Below, in pieces: positions 1 to 8,050 of a stretch of DNA of 50,147 nt. The stretch comes from an uncultured Clostridia bacterium (GTDB lineage Bacteria; Bacillota; Clostridia; Peptostreptococcales; Anaerovoracaceae): the NCBI GenBank assembly GCA_937889655.1, contig CALBZG010000119.1, forward strand, positions 1 through 50,147, in the 5' to 3' direction. The position numbers and the translations under genes are program-made. Each line of letters begins with the position of its first letter. Position 1 is the first letter of the stretch. The notes under the pieces were generated by a model. The model ran no database searches and was not told the DNA's origin. It saw nothing but the letters and a program-made list of their open reading frames with translations.

Positions 1-1
1 G

Positions 2-709
2 ATGCTGTTTGATTATGGTTACGGACCATTCAGATGGGTTTGCCTCTCTGGAGACCCCAAAGACCTTGATGCGACAGACAATGCCGCAATGGAATTGATC
101 GATCCTGAAAGACGGTTCCAGGACAGGGATAATTGGGTGTGGATCAGAGACGCAAAAGCTAATAATCTGGTTGTGGGCACCCAAGCCAGGATCCTTTATC
201 AGGATGCCGAGGGTCGTGTGCGCATCGCATTGCAATTCAACGATATGGTAAGAAAAGGGCAGATCGGTCCCGTTATGATAGGCCGGGACCACCACGATGT
301 GTCCGGTACAGACTCGCCATTCCGTGAGACAGCGAATATCAAAGACGGTTCAAATATCATGGCCGATATGGCGGTCCAATGCTTTGCAGGCAATGCCGCC
401 AGAGGAATGAGTTTATGCGCCCTTCATAATGGTGGCGGGGTAGGAATCGGGAAATCCATAAACGGCGGATTCGGATTGGTCCTTGACGGAAGTGAAAGGG
501 TCGATGATATTATTAAATCTGCTGTTTCCTGGGATGTCATGGGAGGCGTTGCCAGGAGAAATTGGGCCAGAAATGAAGCTTCGGTGGAAACCTCCGCCGC
601 ATACAACAAAGAACAGTGTGCCGATAACGGAAATGGAGGGCATATCACCTTGCCGTATATAGCTGCTGAGGATTTAGTGGAAGCCGTCGTAGATCCATTT
701 TTCAAATGA
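2..709 (+). CDS. hutU: Urocanate hydratase, C-terminal part (cut by window start)
   Basis: Cytosolic enzyme that hydrates urocanate to imidazolone propionate with tightly bound NAD, step two of histidine degradation. The 235 residues seen match the C-terminal third of the long (about 670 residue) urocanase type also found in animals: GPFRWVCLSGDP, a VVGTQARILY block, GRDHHDVSGTDSPFRET, ALHNGGGVGIG and NGGFGLVLDG all follow in family order. The frame is open to the left edge, so the ATG at position 2 is probably internal; the family signature with the FQGLPARICW core would lie upstream. It is followed 67 bases later by hutI, so this is the distal part of a hut operon whose hutH is not visible. 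Confidence 0.95.
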   Translation: MLFDYGYGPFRWVCLSGDPKDLDATDNAAMELIDPERRFQDRDNWVWIRDAKANNLVVGTQARILYQDAEGRVRIALQFNDMVRKGQIGPVMIGRDHHDVSGTDSPFRETANIKDGSNIMADMAVQCFAGNAARGMSLCALHNGGGVGIGKSINGGFGLVLDGSERVDDIIKSAVSWDVMGGVARRNWARNEASVETSAAYNKEQCADNGNGGHITLPYIAAEDLVEAVVDPFFK

Positions 710-739
710 GAAAAGTAAAATCTGTCTTATAAACATATC

Positions 740-759
740 GCATCGTCGTTTGACGATGC
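740..759 (+). other. Intercistronic hairpin between hutU and hutI
   Basis: Perfect 8-bp stem (GCATCGTC/GACGATGC) with a GTTT tetraloop, ending 2 bases before the AAAGGAG ribosome binding site of hutI. No U-run follows, so it is not a typical terminator. It may stabilise the mRNA or tune hutI translation; function is inference. Confidence 0.6.
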
Positions 760-776
760 TAAAAGGAGCCGTTAAC

Positions 777-2012
777 ATGAGTACGCTTTTAATTAAGAAT
801 ATAGGGTTGATGCAGACCCCCATCGGCAGCTTTGCACATAAAGGAAACGATCAAGGGGAAAACCAAAAGTTGAAAAACGCTTCGGTTTTGGCAGAAAATG
901 GTATTATTGCTGAAATTTGCTCCGATGGGAACCTGCCTGCCGCTGCCGGAGCAGCAGATATGGTGATCGATGCGGAGGGTAAACTCGTAACACCCGGCCT
1001 CGTTGATGGACATACCCATCTGGTATTTGGAGGGTATCGGCAACATGAAATACCCTTAAAACTGGCCGGTGCAACGTACCTTGAAATACTAAAAGCAGGA
1101 GGAGGCATCCTGGATACGGTCAGAAAAACCCGTGAAGCCGGCTTTGATGAACTTTACGAAAAAGCTGAAGCTTTCCTTGATGAAATACTGGATCTCGGTG
1201 TAACGACCTGTGAAGCGAAATCCGGGTACGGTCTTGACATTGATAACGAATTGAAGATCCTGGAAGTCATCAAAAAGCTCAATGATTCGCATCCCATAGA
1301 TCTGGTGGCCACTTACATGGGAGCCCATGCGATACCGCCGGAGTATAATGGAAGGGCTGACGCCTATATCGATGAAGTATGCAAAGAGGCGATGTCCATA
1401 ATTGCACAGAAGAAGCTTGCCGAGTATGCTGATGTTTTCTGTGAAGATGGTGTTTTCGACTTTCATCAGTCCAGGAAATATCTTGAAGCAGCATCAGAAT
1501 TTGGCCTTGGCTTACGGATCCACGCCGATGAAATAGAAGAAATCGGCGGATCCGAGCTTGCAGGGCTTATGAATGCCGCCTCTGCGGAACATCTTATCGC
1601 AATCGGAGAAAAAGGGCTGGCAGCTATGGCTAACAGCGGAACCATCGCGATGCTTTTGCCGGCTACATCTTTCTACCTGGGAAAAACCTATGCACCGGCG
1701 AGAAGGATGATCGAGATGGGAATTCCAGTAGCGCTGGCTTCGGATTTCAATCCGGGATCCTGTCCTTCGCTGAATCTTCAATTTGCAATCAATCTGGGAT
1801 ATTTGAGGTATAGAATGAAGCCGGAGGAAATTCTGACAGCTGTGACCATAAATCCGGCATGTGCTCTTGGTCGTGGTGCTAAGGTGGGTACGATCGAGAA
1901 GGGAAAACAAGCGGACTTAGTAATATGGGATGCGCCGGACATGGAAATGCTGTGTTACAGATTCGGCTCCAATTTGGCTATAGGAGTCATTAAGAACGGC
2001 CAACTGGTATAA
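777..2012 (+). CDS. hutI: Imidazolonepropionase
   Basis: Amidohydrolase-fold metalloenzyme that opens the ring of imidazolone-5-propionate to give N-formimino-L-glutamate (histidine degradation step three, cytosol). 411 residues, normal for the family. Metal ligand motif DGHTH places His79 and His81 after the N-terminal beta-sandwich; His249 in RIHADE, and Asp323 in ASDFNPGS complete the expected site. A longer frame opens at a TTG at 750, but the ATG at 777 has AAAGGAG nine bases upstream and starts the protein at the usual point (MSTLLIKN), so 777 is preferred. Same strand and order as hutU and the two folate-linked genes that follow, so one operon. Confidence 0.96.
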   Translation: MSTLLIKNIGLMQTPIGSFAHKGNDQGENQKLKNASVLAENGIIAEICSDGNLPAAAGAADMVIDAEGKLVTPGLVDGHTHLVFGGYRQHEIPLKLAGATYLEILKAGGGILDTVRKTREAGFDELYEKAEAFLDEILDLGVTTCEAKSGYGLDIDNELKILEVIKKLNDSHPIDLVATYMGAHAIPPEYNGRADAYIDEVCKEAMSIIAQKKLAEYADVFCEDGVFDFHQSRKYLEAASEFGLGLRIHADEIEEIGGSELAGLMNAASAEHLIAIGEKGLAAMANSGTIAMLLPATSFYLGKTYAPARRMIEMGIPVALASDFNPGSCPSLNLQFAINLGYLRYRMKPEEILTAVTINPACALGRGAKVGTIEKGKQADLVIWDAPDMEMLCYRFGSNLAIGVIKNGQLV

Positions 2013-2084
2013 CGGATATTAGTCGACGATGAATACAATAGAAGTATGCAACAACGGATTACGTAGAGAAGAAAGGATAAAAGA

Positions 2085-2723
2085 GTGAAAATTATGGGGT
2101 TGGTTGATCTGACAATAAAAGACTATCTTACGGTTTTAAAAACCGACGCTCCGGCACCCGGCGGCGGTTCGGTAAGCGCCCTGTCCGGCGCCCAGGGCAT
2201 AGCACTGGTTATTATGGTAGCCGAGCTTACTTTGGGAAGAGAAAAATATGCGGCATTCCAGGAAATATGTGAAAACGGAAAAATACAGGCGAACAGGGTG
2301 TTATCGGCGCTCATCGATGGAATCGACCGTGATACCGACGCCTACAATCTTGTTTGTGATGCTATTAAAATGCCTAAAAACAGTGATGATGAAAAAGCAG
2401 CAAGAAGCCGGAGTATCTGCGATGCCACGTTGATGGCCACCTTAGTGCCTTTTGAGACTATGGAGTTCGGGTTGGAAGGCCTGCGGATAGCAAGAAGTCT
2501 GGTTGGCCGATCCAATCCAAATTGCTCTTCGGACCTTGGAGTCGCTGCCCTTAATCTTCTCGCCTGCATAAAGGGAGCCTGGCTGAACGTGCTGACTAAC
2601 ATTCCCGGAATCAAAGATCCGGAAAAGGAAGAAGATTTCAGAAACAAAGGGAAACTTCTCTATGACGAATCTATAAAGCTAGCTGAAAGTATTTATGAGG
2701 ACGTTGCAAAGAATTTTATATAA
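2085..2723 (+). CDS. fchA: Formimidotetrahydrofolate cyclodeaminase
   Basis: Converts 5-formimino-THF to 5,10-methenyl-THF and ammonia; in animals this is the C-terminal domain of FTCD, here a separate 212-residue mostly helical protein. The N-terminal APAPGGGSVSAL glycine-rich segment (residues about 22-33) that contacts folate is intact, as is the RSLVGRSNPNCSSDLGVAA segment. The start is GTG at 2085, with GAAAGGA seven bases before it; the ATG at 2094 has worse spacing. It stands between hutI and the transferase gene, so formimino groups from histidine enter the one-carbon pool, from which formyl-THF synthetase could yield ATP. Confidence 0.95.
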   Translation: MKIMGLVDLTIKDYLTVLKTDAPAPGGGSVSALSGAQGIALVIMVAELTLGREKYAAFQEICENGKIQANRVLSALIDGIDRDTDAYNLVCDAIKMPKNSDDEKAARSRSICDATLMATLVPFETMEFGLEGLRIARSLVGRSNPNCSSDLGVAALNLLACIKGAWLNVLTNIPGIKDPEKEEDFRNKGKLLYDESIKLAESIYEDVAKNFI

Positions 2724-2741
2724 ACAAACGAGGTAGATGAA

Positions 2742-3638
2742 ATGGCAAAAATAATTGAAAGTATTCCGAACATAAGCGAGGGAAGAAACAAGGATATAAT
2801 TGAAGCCTGTGTAGATCAGATACGAGGCACAGCAGGATGCACACTCCTCAATTACAGCAGCGACACTTCCCATAACAGGACAGTGATCACTTATATGGGC
2901 AGTCTGGAGGGAGTAGAGGAAGCCAGCGTTAAATTGGCAAAAAAGGCTGCTGAACTCATCGACTTGACAAAGCATTCCGGCGAGCATCCGAGAATGGGAG
3001 CAGTGGACGTCATGCCTTTTGTGCCGATCAAAGAAGCAACAGAGGAAGAATGTATCGAATTGTCAAGGTTCGTAGGAAAGCGGATCGCTGAGGAGGCCGG
3101 GGTTCCCGTATTCTTATATGAGAAATCCGCGTCGGCTGAACACCGTCGCAACCTTGCAGCTGTCCGCAAAGGTCAGTTTGAAGGAATGTTTGAAAAAGTG
3201 AAAGATCCCGACTGGATACCGGATTTCGGCGGCAGCAGGGTCCACCCAACAGCCGGCGTAGTAGCGGTGGGTGCGCGTCCCCCATTGATAGCATACAACA
3301 TTAACCTTGATACCAACGATCTCGAACTGGCCAAAGAAATATCCAAAGAAATCAGGGAATCTTCAGGAGGACTTCCATGCGTCAAGGCTATGGGCGTCAT
3401 GCTGGAAGACAGAAATATCGCACAGGTTTCAATCAATATGACAGATTATAGAGTGACACCCCTTCATAAAGTAACAGAATTGGTGAGAGAGAAGGCTGCG
3501 AAAGAAGGTGTAAAAGTCATAGGGACTGAATTGATTGGCCTTTGTCCGATGAAAGCGCTATTTGATGCGGCTGAATTCTACTTGCAGATCGAGGATTTTG
3601 ACCCGGAGGTACAGGTCATCGAGAATCACCTTTTATAG
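2742..3638 (+). CDS. ftcD: Glutamate formiminotransferase
   Basis: Transfers the formimino group of N-formiminoglutamate to tetrahydrofolate, releasing L-glutamate: the last step of this histidine route. 298 residues, matching single-domain bacterial enzymes rather than the bifunctional animal protein. Starts with the family hallmark IPNISEGRN; His82 in the GEHPRMGAVD block occupies the position of the catalytic histidine known from mammalian FTCD. A GAGGT ribosome binding site lies ten bases upstream of the ATG and the preceding cyclodeaminase gene ends 18 bases away. Together the two proteins carry out what a fused FTCD does elsewhere. Confidence 0.96.
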   Translation: MAKIIESIPNISEGRNKDIIEACVDQIRGTAGCTLLNYSSDTSHNRTVITYMGSLEGVEEASVKLAKKAAELIDLTKHSGEHPRMGAVDVMPFVPIKEATEEECIELSRFVGKRIAEEAGVPVFLYEKSASAEHRRNLAAVRKGQFEGMFEKVKDPDWIPDFGGSRVHPTAGVVAVGARPPLIAYNINLDTNDLELAKEISKEIRESSGGLPCVKAMGVMLEDRNIAQVSINMTDYRVTPLHKVTELVREKAAKEGVKVIGTELIGLCPMKALFDAAEFYLQIEDFDPEVQVIENHLL

Positions 3639-3703
3639 CGTTAAATAGCACTCACGAATTGGCGAAGCAACAAATATCGCTCAGAGTTTAGAAGGGTGTA
3701 AAA

Positions 3704-4954
3704 ATGGAAGCATCCAACCCGAAGGATACCGGTCAGAATCCGCCGGAAAAAGAAAATATCAAGATCGTGCTGCAGGGCAATGAAGCTTGTGCCAAAGGGG
3801 CTCTTCATGCAGGCTGCCGTTTTTTTGCAGGGTATCCGATAACTCCTTCTACAGAAATCATAGAAATGCTGTCAGAGGAGATGCTTTTGGCCGGAGGAGC
3901 CTTCATCCAAATGGAGGACGAAATAGCTTCTGCCTGTGCTATTATTGGTGCGCGATGGGGCGGCAAAAAAGCAATGACCGCAACCTCAGGACCGGGGTAT
4001 ACCTTAATGCAGGAAGCAATCGGATATGCCGCTGTCACAGAAACACCCATCGTTATTGTGAACATACAGCGTGGAGGCCCTTCAACGGGACAGCCCACGA
4101 TGTCGTCGCAACACGACATTTATCAGGCCCGTTACGGAAGTCATGGAGATTACCAAATTGTCGTTCTTGCCCCTTCTTCAGTTCAGGAAATGTACGATTT
4201 CACCGTTAGAGCTTTTGAGTTGTCTGAACGTTTTAGAACACCCGTGATCCTTTTGGGCGATGAAATCATTGGCCACATGAGAGAAAAAATCAGCGTTTCT
4301 TCCGGACCCATAGAAATTGCGCCGGCCAAAATCGTATCAGCTGCATCACCCCAAAAGGACTTTTTCATGGGGGCAAATTCTATGGTTGAGGGTCAGCTAC
4401 ACGATGAGTATGGAAGAAGAATAGGTCATCTGGCTCAGAAAAGCGGTGACTTTCTTCAGCGTCTGGACCGTAAAATACTAGACAATATAGATGAAATAAC
4501 AAGTATTGACACCTTTTGCATGGATGACGCGGATGTGGCTATCGTTGCATATGGATCTGTAGCCCGGCCATCGATGAATGCCATCAAACTAGCCAGAGGG
4601 ATCAAAGATGACAGGATCTCAACGAAATTTAAAATTGTGAGAGATGTGATCACAAAAGGCGTTCCCAAAACTCTTCGAACGGATTACAGCCATCTCAAGG
4701 TGGGACTCATCAAAATCAATACGGTTTGGCCATTTCCGGAAGAGCAGCTGGTCCGGCTTGCAGCAAATGTCGATATTGTCATCGTTCCCGAAATGAACGT
4801 GGGCAAGTATTGCCGGGAAGTTGAAAGGGTCCTTTGTGGCAAGAGGGTTGTGTCAATGCCTAAAAGCGGAGGAGACATCCATACACCGGGCGAAATTCTG
4901 GATAGGATCGTTGAAGAAACCGGTCTGAAGCAGGAGGTGGGAGATCGTGAATAA
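3704..4954 (+). CDS. korA: 2-oxoacid:ferredoxin oxidoreductase alpha subunit (2-oxoglutarate type)
   Basis: Large subunit of a CoA-acylating, ferredoxin-reducing oxoacid oxidoreductase. After a polar 20-residue N-terminal extension come GYPITPSTE (about residues 43-51), an EDEIASACAIIGARWGG block, TSGPGYTLMQEAIG, and the GGPSTGQPT plus ARYGSHGDY motifs that are typical of KorA/VorB proteins and unlike the PorA encoded at 25 kb. 416 residues, slightly long for KorA. First gene of a tight alpha-beta-ferredoxin-gamma operon; overlaps the beta gene by 8 bases. The position just behind the histidine-to-glutamate genes favours 2-oxoglutarate, but a branched-chain oxoacid substrate cannot be excluded by sequence reading. 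Confidence 0.9.
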   Translation: MEASNPKDTGQNPPEKENIKIVLQGNEACAKGALHAGCRFFAGYPITPSTEIIEMLSEEMLLAGGAFIQMEDEIASACAIIGARWGGKKAMTATSGPGYTLMQEAIGYAAVTETPIVIVNIQRGGPSTGQPTMSSQHDIYQARYGSHGDYQIVVLAPSSVQEMYDFTVRAFELSERFRTPVILLGDEIIGHMREKISVSSGPIEIAPAKIVSAASPQKDFFMGANSMVEGQLHDEYGRRIGHLAQKSGDFLQRLDRKILDNIDEITSIDTFCMDDADVAIVAYGSVARPSMNAIKLARGIKDDRISTKFKIVRDVITKGVPKTLRTDYSHLKVGLIKINTVWPFPEEQLVRLAANVDIVIVPEMNVGKYCREVERVLCGKRVVSMPKSGGDIHTPGEILDRIVEETGLKQEVGDRE

Positions 4955-5810
4955 ACTATACGAATCCTATATAAAAACAGATTCACTGCCGACCTTATTT
5001 TGCCCGGGATGCGGAAACGGCATCGTTCAGATCGCAGCGGCCAGGGCTATCGAAAGTCTGGGCTGCAGACGCGAGACTGCCTGCGTTTCGGGGATCGGCT
5101 GTTCTTCCTGGATCCCTTGCTATTATAAGCTGGATGTGATGCACACGCTGCATGGCCGAGCTTTGGCTTTCGCGACGGGTTTGAAGCTGGCCAGTCCGGA
5201 CAAGAACATAATCGTGTTTACCGGAGACGGAGACTGCCTTGCTATTGGGGGAAATCATTTTCTTCATGCCTGCGCAAGAAATATCGATATCACGGTCGTC
5301 ATGGTGAACAACTATATTTATGGCATGACAGGAGGCCAGAAATCCCCTACGACACCATTAAAGGCAGTGACCAAGACCTCGCCTTTTGGCAGTGTGGATA
5401 AACCCATGGATGGCTGCGCATTAGCAATGACATTGGGAGCCTCTTACGTGGCAAGATGGACGACTGCCCATCCCGTTCAACTGGAAAAGGCAATCGCCCA
5501 AGGAGTGAAACATAAGGGTTTCAGCTTCATTGAAGTCCTCAGTCAATGTCCTGTTCAGGCAGGCAGCAACATCCATGGAACCAAGGATGCCGCAACTATC
5601 CTGGAGAAATACCGGACAGGCACATATTTATGGAAACCTTCCATGGCGATGACAGGTTCTCCCGAAGCAGCAGAAGCAGAGATACTCGAGGCTCAGGGGA
5701 AAACGAAAATCGGGCTTTTTAAAAACGATGAAGAAATCGAAGAATATATTGCAAAGGTCGAAGATAAGTTGGCGGATAAAGGGATAGAGAGACCCGAAAT
5801 GGAGAAGTAG
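4947..5810 (+). CDS. korB: 2-oxoacid:ferredoxin oxidoreductase beta subunit
   Basis: Thiamine-diphosphate and [4Fe-4S]-binding catalytic subunit. CPGCG at residues 19-23 supplies the first two cluster cysteines, with further cysteines in SGIGCSS (about residue 52) and SQCPVQAG (about 197). The TPP/Mg motif is FTGDGDCLAIGG followed by NNYIYGMTGGQ, and the TPLKAVTKTSPFG segment is that of KorB proteins. 287 residues, normal length. Its GTG-less ATG start overlaps korA by 8 bases with GAGGTGGGAG just upstream, indicating translational coupling. It should form a heterotetramer with the alpha, ferredoxin and gamma proteins of this operon. Confidence 0.92.
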   Translation: MNKLYESYIKTDSLPTLFCPGCGNGIVQIAAARAIESLGCRRETACVSGIGCSSWIPCYYKLDVMHTLHGRALAFATGLKLASPDKNIIVFTGDGDCLAIGGNHFLHACARNIDITVVMVNNYIYGMTGGQKSPTTPLKAVTKTSPFGSVDKPMDGCALAMTLGASYVARWTTAHPVQLEKAIAQGVKHKGFSFIEVLSQCPVQAGSNIHGTKDAATILEKYRTGTYLWKPSMAMTGSPEAAEAEILEAQGKTKIGLFKNDEEIEEYIAKVEDKLADKGIERPEMEK

Positions 5811-5813
5811 GAC

Positions 5814-6059
5814 ATGGCAATTATTACCGTTGACAAAACATGCTGCAAAGGTTGTGATATTTGTTTTTCAATTTGTCCGAAAAAGCTTTTTGTGCCTTCG
5901 AAAACTAGAAACAGCTATGGAACCAACTTACCTGAGGCCCGAAACCAGGAGGATTGCATCCTATGCGGAATGTGCGAGAGGCTATGCCCGGATGGTGCCA
6001 TCAATGTGATCCGGAGCGAGGATACAAAAACTGGAGGAGAAGAAAAACATGAGGATTAA
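5814..6059 (+). CDS. korD: 2-oxoacid:ferredoxin oxidoreductase ferredoxin-like delta subunit
   Basis: An 81-residue 2x[4Fe-4S] protein that carries electrons from the thiamine site to soluble ferredoxin. Cluster motif one is C11-x2-C14-x2-C17-x3-C21-P; motif two is C48-x2-C51-x2-C54-x3-C58-P, with a 26-residue insert between them as in KorD/VorC subunits. It starts 3 bases after korB and its end overlaps the gamma gene by 11 bases, so all four genes are one translationally coupled unit. All eight cluster cysteines are present. Confidence 0.92.
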   Translation: MAIITVDKTCCKGCDICFSICPKKLFVPSKTRNSYGTNLPEARNQEDCILCGMCERLCPDGAINVIRSEDTKTGGEEKHED

Positions 6060-6594
6060 TGTCAGATTCGCGGGAGCTGGTGGCCAGGGCGTTATTTTAA
6101 GTTCGGTGCTTTTGGCAAAAGCCTATGGCCTTGGCGAAAATTACAACATCTCTCAAACGCAAAGCTATGGGCCGGAAGCAAGAGGAGGGGCATGCAAGGC
6201 TGAAGTGGTGATTTCCGACGAAAGCATCGATTATATGAAAGTGGAGGATGCGGATGTATTTATTGCATACAATCAGGCAGGATATGATAAATATATCAGC
6301 AAAGTCAAAAAGGATGCAATGGTGTTGATCAATAGCACTCTGGTTGAAACCGGAAGACCCGGCGTATATAAAATTCCAGCCACCGAAATGGCGGAAGAAG
6401 CCGGCAAGCCTTTTATCGTCAACATGATCATGCTCGGAGCGCTTACGAAGCTTTTGCCAAAGCTGCATTATCCTACAGTAGAAGCGGAGATCATGGACAA
6501 TTTTTCTGCCTCCATCGCCGGAGTCAATCTGGATGCATATGATCGAGGATATAGATATATGGCCAATGAACTTGGAGAACAAAGCCCACAATGA
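6049..6594 (+). CDS. korC: 2-oxoacid:ferredoxin oxidoreductase gamma subunit
   Basis: Gamma domain of the oxoacid:ferredoxin oxidoreductase family, 181 residues, typical length. The family start is present: RFAGAGGQGV (residues 6-15), followed by SQTQSYGPEARGGACKAEVVIS, which is conserved in KorC/VorA-gamma proteins. It is the last gene of the alpha-beta-delta-gamma cluster and overlaps the ferredoxin gene by 11 bases; its ribosome binding site (GGAGGAGAA) is inside that gene. No terminator is visible in the 75 bases before the next gene, but that gene seems to have its own promoter. Confidence 0.92.
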   Translation: MRINVRFAGAGGQGVILSSVLLAKAYGLGENYNISQTQSYGPEARGGACKAEVVISDESIDYMKVEDADVFIAYNQAGYDKYISKVKKDAMVLINSTLVETGRPGVYKIPATEMAEEAGKPFIVNMIMLGALTKLLPKLHYPTVEAEIMDNFSASIAGVNLDAYDRGYRYMANELGEQSPQ

Positions 6595-6602
6595 CCCATT
6601 CA

Positions 6603-6648
6603 CACTATCTTCACAAAAACTACATGTTAAAATGGTATATTAACAACA
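6603..6648 (+). promoter_or_regulatory. Promoter region with TTCACA repeats upstream of the lipoprotein gene
   Basis: Two TTCACA hexamers lie 11 bp apart (at about 6599 and 6610) followed at the same phase by TACATG, with a TATATT -10-like box some 25 bases further on. Hexamers at 11-bp steps resemble PhoB/PhoP boxes. Only the repeats are seen; phosphate control is inference. Confidence 0.4.
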
Positions 6649-6669
6649 TACTTTGAACGGAGGTTAGTT

Positions 6670-7137
6670 ATGAAAACGGGAAAAGCGTTGTCGATCGTTT
6701 TAGCATTAATGCTTTTAATAGTAATGGTAATCGCCTTTGCAATGTCGGGCTGCGCCGGCAAGGAAGAGCAGGAAAAGAAGGTCGCAGAAGTCTACGATAC
6801 AAGCAAGGATGCAGTTTTTGCATATCTCAATATCGATTATCCGGAAGAATCAGGACTTCAGGATGTGCAGAATCAGCAAGTTTATAGCATAGATAAAACA
6901 ATGTCGCCTATGAGCATTTTGATCTCTTACGGGGATTCCAACGGTATAGAAATCGCGGTTGATGCTGCCGGAGCCGGCTATGTGCAGGGCATCGGAGGCG
7001 TTTTTGAAAATGATTTCAATCAACCCTCAGGTTGGATCTATGTGGTCAATGATGAAAACTCTATGGAAGCTGCTGCGGATTACAAGCTTAGCTCCGGCGA
7101 TACAGTGACCTGGTCCTATGTGAACTACACCCAATAA
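6670..7137 (+). CDS. DUF4430-type lipoprotein
   Basis: A 155-residue exported lipoprotein: a lysine-containing N-terminus, a hydrophobic stretch (about residues 8-25) and a lipobox ending AMSGC with the lipidated Cys28. The mature part ends in the pattern GWIYVVND...YKLSSGDTVTWSYVNYTQ, which matches the DUF4430 / transcobalamin C-terminal-like fold found in cell-surface proteins of Clostridia. Such domains occur in cobalamin-binding and other surface proteins, but nothing here proves a ligand. GGAGG lies seven bases upstream of the start. Single gene, ended by a bidirectional terminator shared with the convergent larB. Confidence 0.8.
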   Translation: MKTGKALSIVLALMLLIVMVIAFAMSGCAGKEEQEKKVAEVYDTSKDAVFAYLNIDYPEESGLQDVQNQQVYSIDKTMSPMSILISYGDSNGIEIAVDAAGAGYVQGIGGVFENDFNQPSGWIYVVNDENSMEAAADYKLSSGDTVTWSYVNYTQ

Positions 7138-7276
7138 TCTCAGTATTTTCCCAAACCTACATGACAGCATCACAAAAACTTCACATAGAAGTAGTAATCT
7201 GTAATTGGTAAAGGGGATTAGATACTTTACTAGAAACTTTCCTTCTTTTATAAAGATACACACAACACACTTACTG

Positions 7277-7311
7277 AAAAAACCCCGGGATTCGGGACCC
7301 CGGGGTTTTTT
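7277..7311. terminator. Bidirectional rho-independent terminator
   Basis: Nine-bp GC-rich stem (AACCCCGGG/CCCGGGGTT, 7281-7289 with 7299-7307), an A-run on the left and a T-run on the right. It lies between the convergent lipoprotein gene and larB and can serve both strands. Confidence 0.92.
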
Positions 7312-7329
7312 CATGCATTTAATTAGTAA

Positions 7330-8004
7330 TTATCGTTTTGTGTTGATCATCGAAGCCAGATATGCCGCCCCGTAGCCGTTATCTATATTCACAACTCCAA
7401 CGCCCTCGGTGCAGGTGTTCATCATGGATAAAAGAGCTGCCAGCCCTTCGAAATTCGAACCATATCCAATGCTGGTAGGTACTGCAACGACAGGAACATC
7501 TAAAAATCCGCCTACAACGGAAGGAAGCGCACCCTCCATGCCTGCCACAACAATAACAACACTGGCCTTTTGGATCCTGTGCACCTGCGAAAGAAGCCTA
7601 TGGATGCCGGCAACGCCCACATCGTAAATTCTGTCCACTTCATTGCCGAGAATTTCGGCAGCCACAGCAGCCTCCTCAGCCACGGGTATATCAGCCGTTC
7701 CGGCTGTTACTACGGCCACAACACCGGAACGATCATGTCTGGGATTATTCTCTTTGATCAGAGCGATGAGCCGTGCCGTCTCAAAATATTGGGCATCAGG
7801 CACTCTTGCATTCACTGCATAAAAATTTTCTGGCGTAGCCCTTGTCGCCAGCACGTTACCTCCTGCTTCTGCCAACTCCAAAAAAATTTCCGCTATTTGC
7901 AACGATGTTTTACCCGGGCAATAAATAGCCTCAGGGTAGCCCCTTCGCTTTCTTCTGTCCGTATCAACTTTGGCAAAGCCTAAATCTTCATATTTCTTTT
8001 TCAT
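7330..8004 (-). CDS. larB: LarB-like nickel-pincer cofactor synthesis protein
   Basis: AIR-carboxylase-related protein; LarB carboxylates and hydrolyses nicotinic acid adenine dinucleotide to the biscarboxylic pyridinium mononucleotide that becomes the lactate racemase Ni-pincer cofactor. Visible motifs: YEDLGFAKVD at the N-terminus, TAGTADIPVAEEA, VAGMEGALPSVVGG, VPTSIGYG and NTCTEG...NIDNGYGAA; Cys198 aligns with the substrate-binding cysteine known for LarB. A longer frame begins at 8085 inside the divergent arsR promoter and lacks a ribosome binding site, so 8004 is preferred (224 residues). That removes the roughly 25 N-terminal residues most LarB proteins have before YEDLGFA. No larC or larE is nearby. 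Confidence 0.85.
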   Translation of the reverse strand: MKKKYEDLGFAKVDTDRRKRRGYPEAIYCPGKTSLQIAEIFLELAEAGGNVLATRATPENFYAVNARVPDAQYFETARLIALIKENNPRHDRSGVVAVVTAGTADIPVAEEAAVAAEILGNEVDRIYDVGVAGIHRLLSQVHRIQKASVVIVVAGMEGALPSVVGGFLDVPVVAVPTSIGYGSNFEGLAALLSMMNTCTEGVGVVNIDNGYGAAYLASMINTKR

Positions 8005-8010
8005 GCAATA

Positions 8011-8039
8011 ATTATATCTTGAAGTCGCCGAAGGTACAA
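8011..8039 (-). promoter_or_regulatory. larB promoter, apparently leaderless
   Basis: On the minus strand TTGTAC (8039-8034), a 17-bp spacer and TATAAT (8016-8011). The ATG of larB begins only 6 bases after the -10 box, so transcription would start at or next to the start codon; no Shine-Dalgarno is present. Confidence 0.6.
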
Positions 8040-8050
8040 GTTGCTTTCTC

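Noticed and set aside
7570..7983. Plus-strand open frame inside larB
   Set aside because: Antisense shadow of a gene with clear family motifs.
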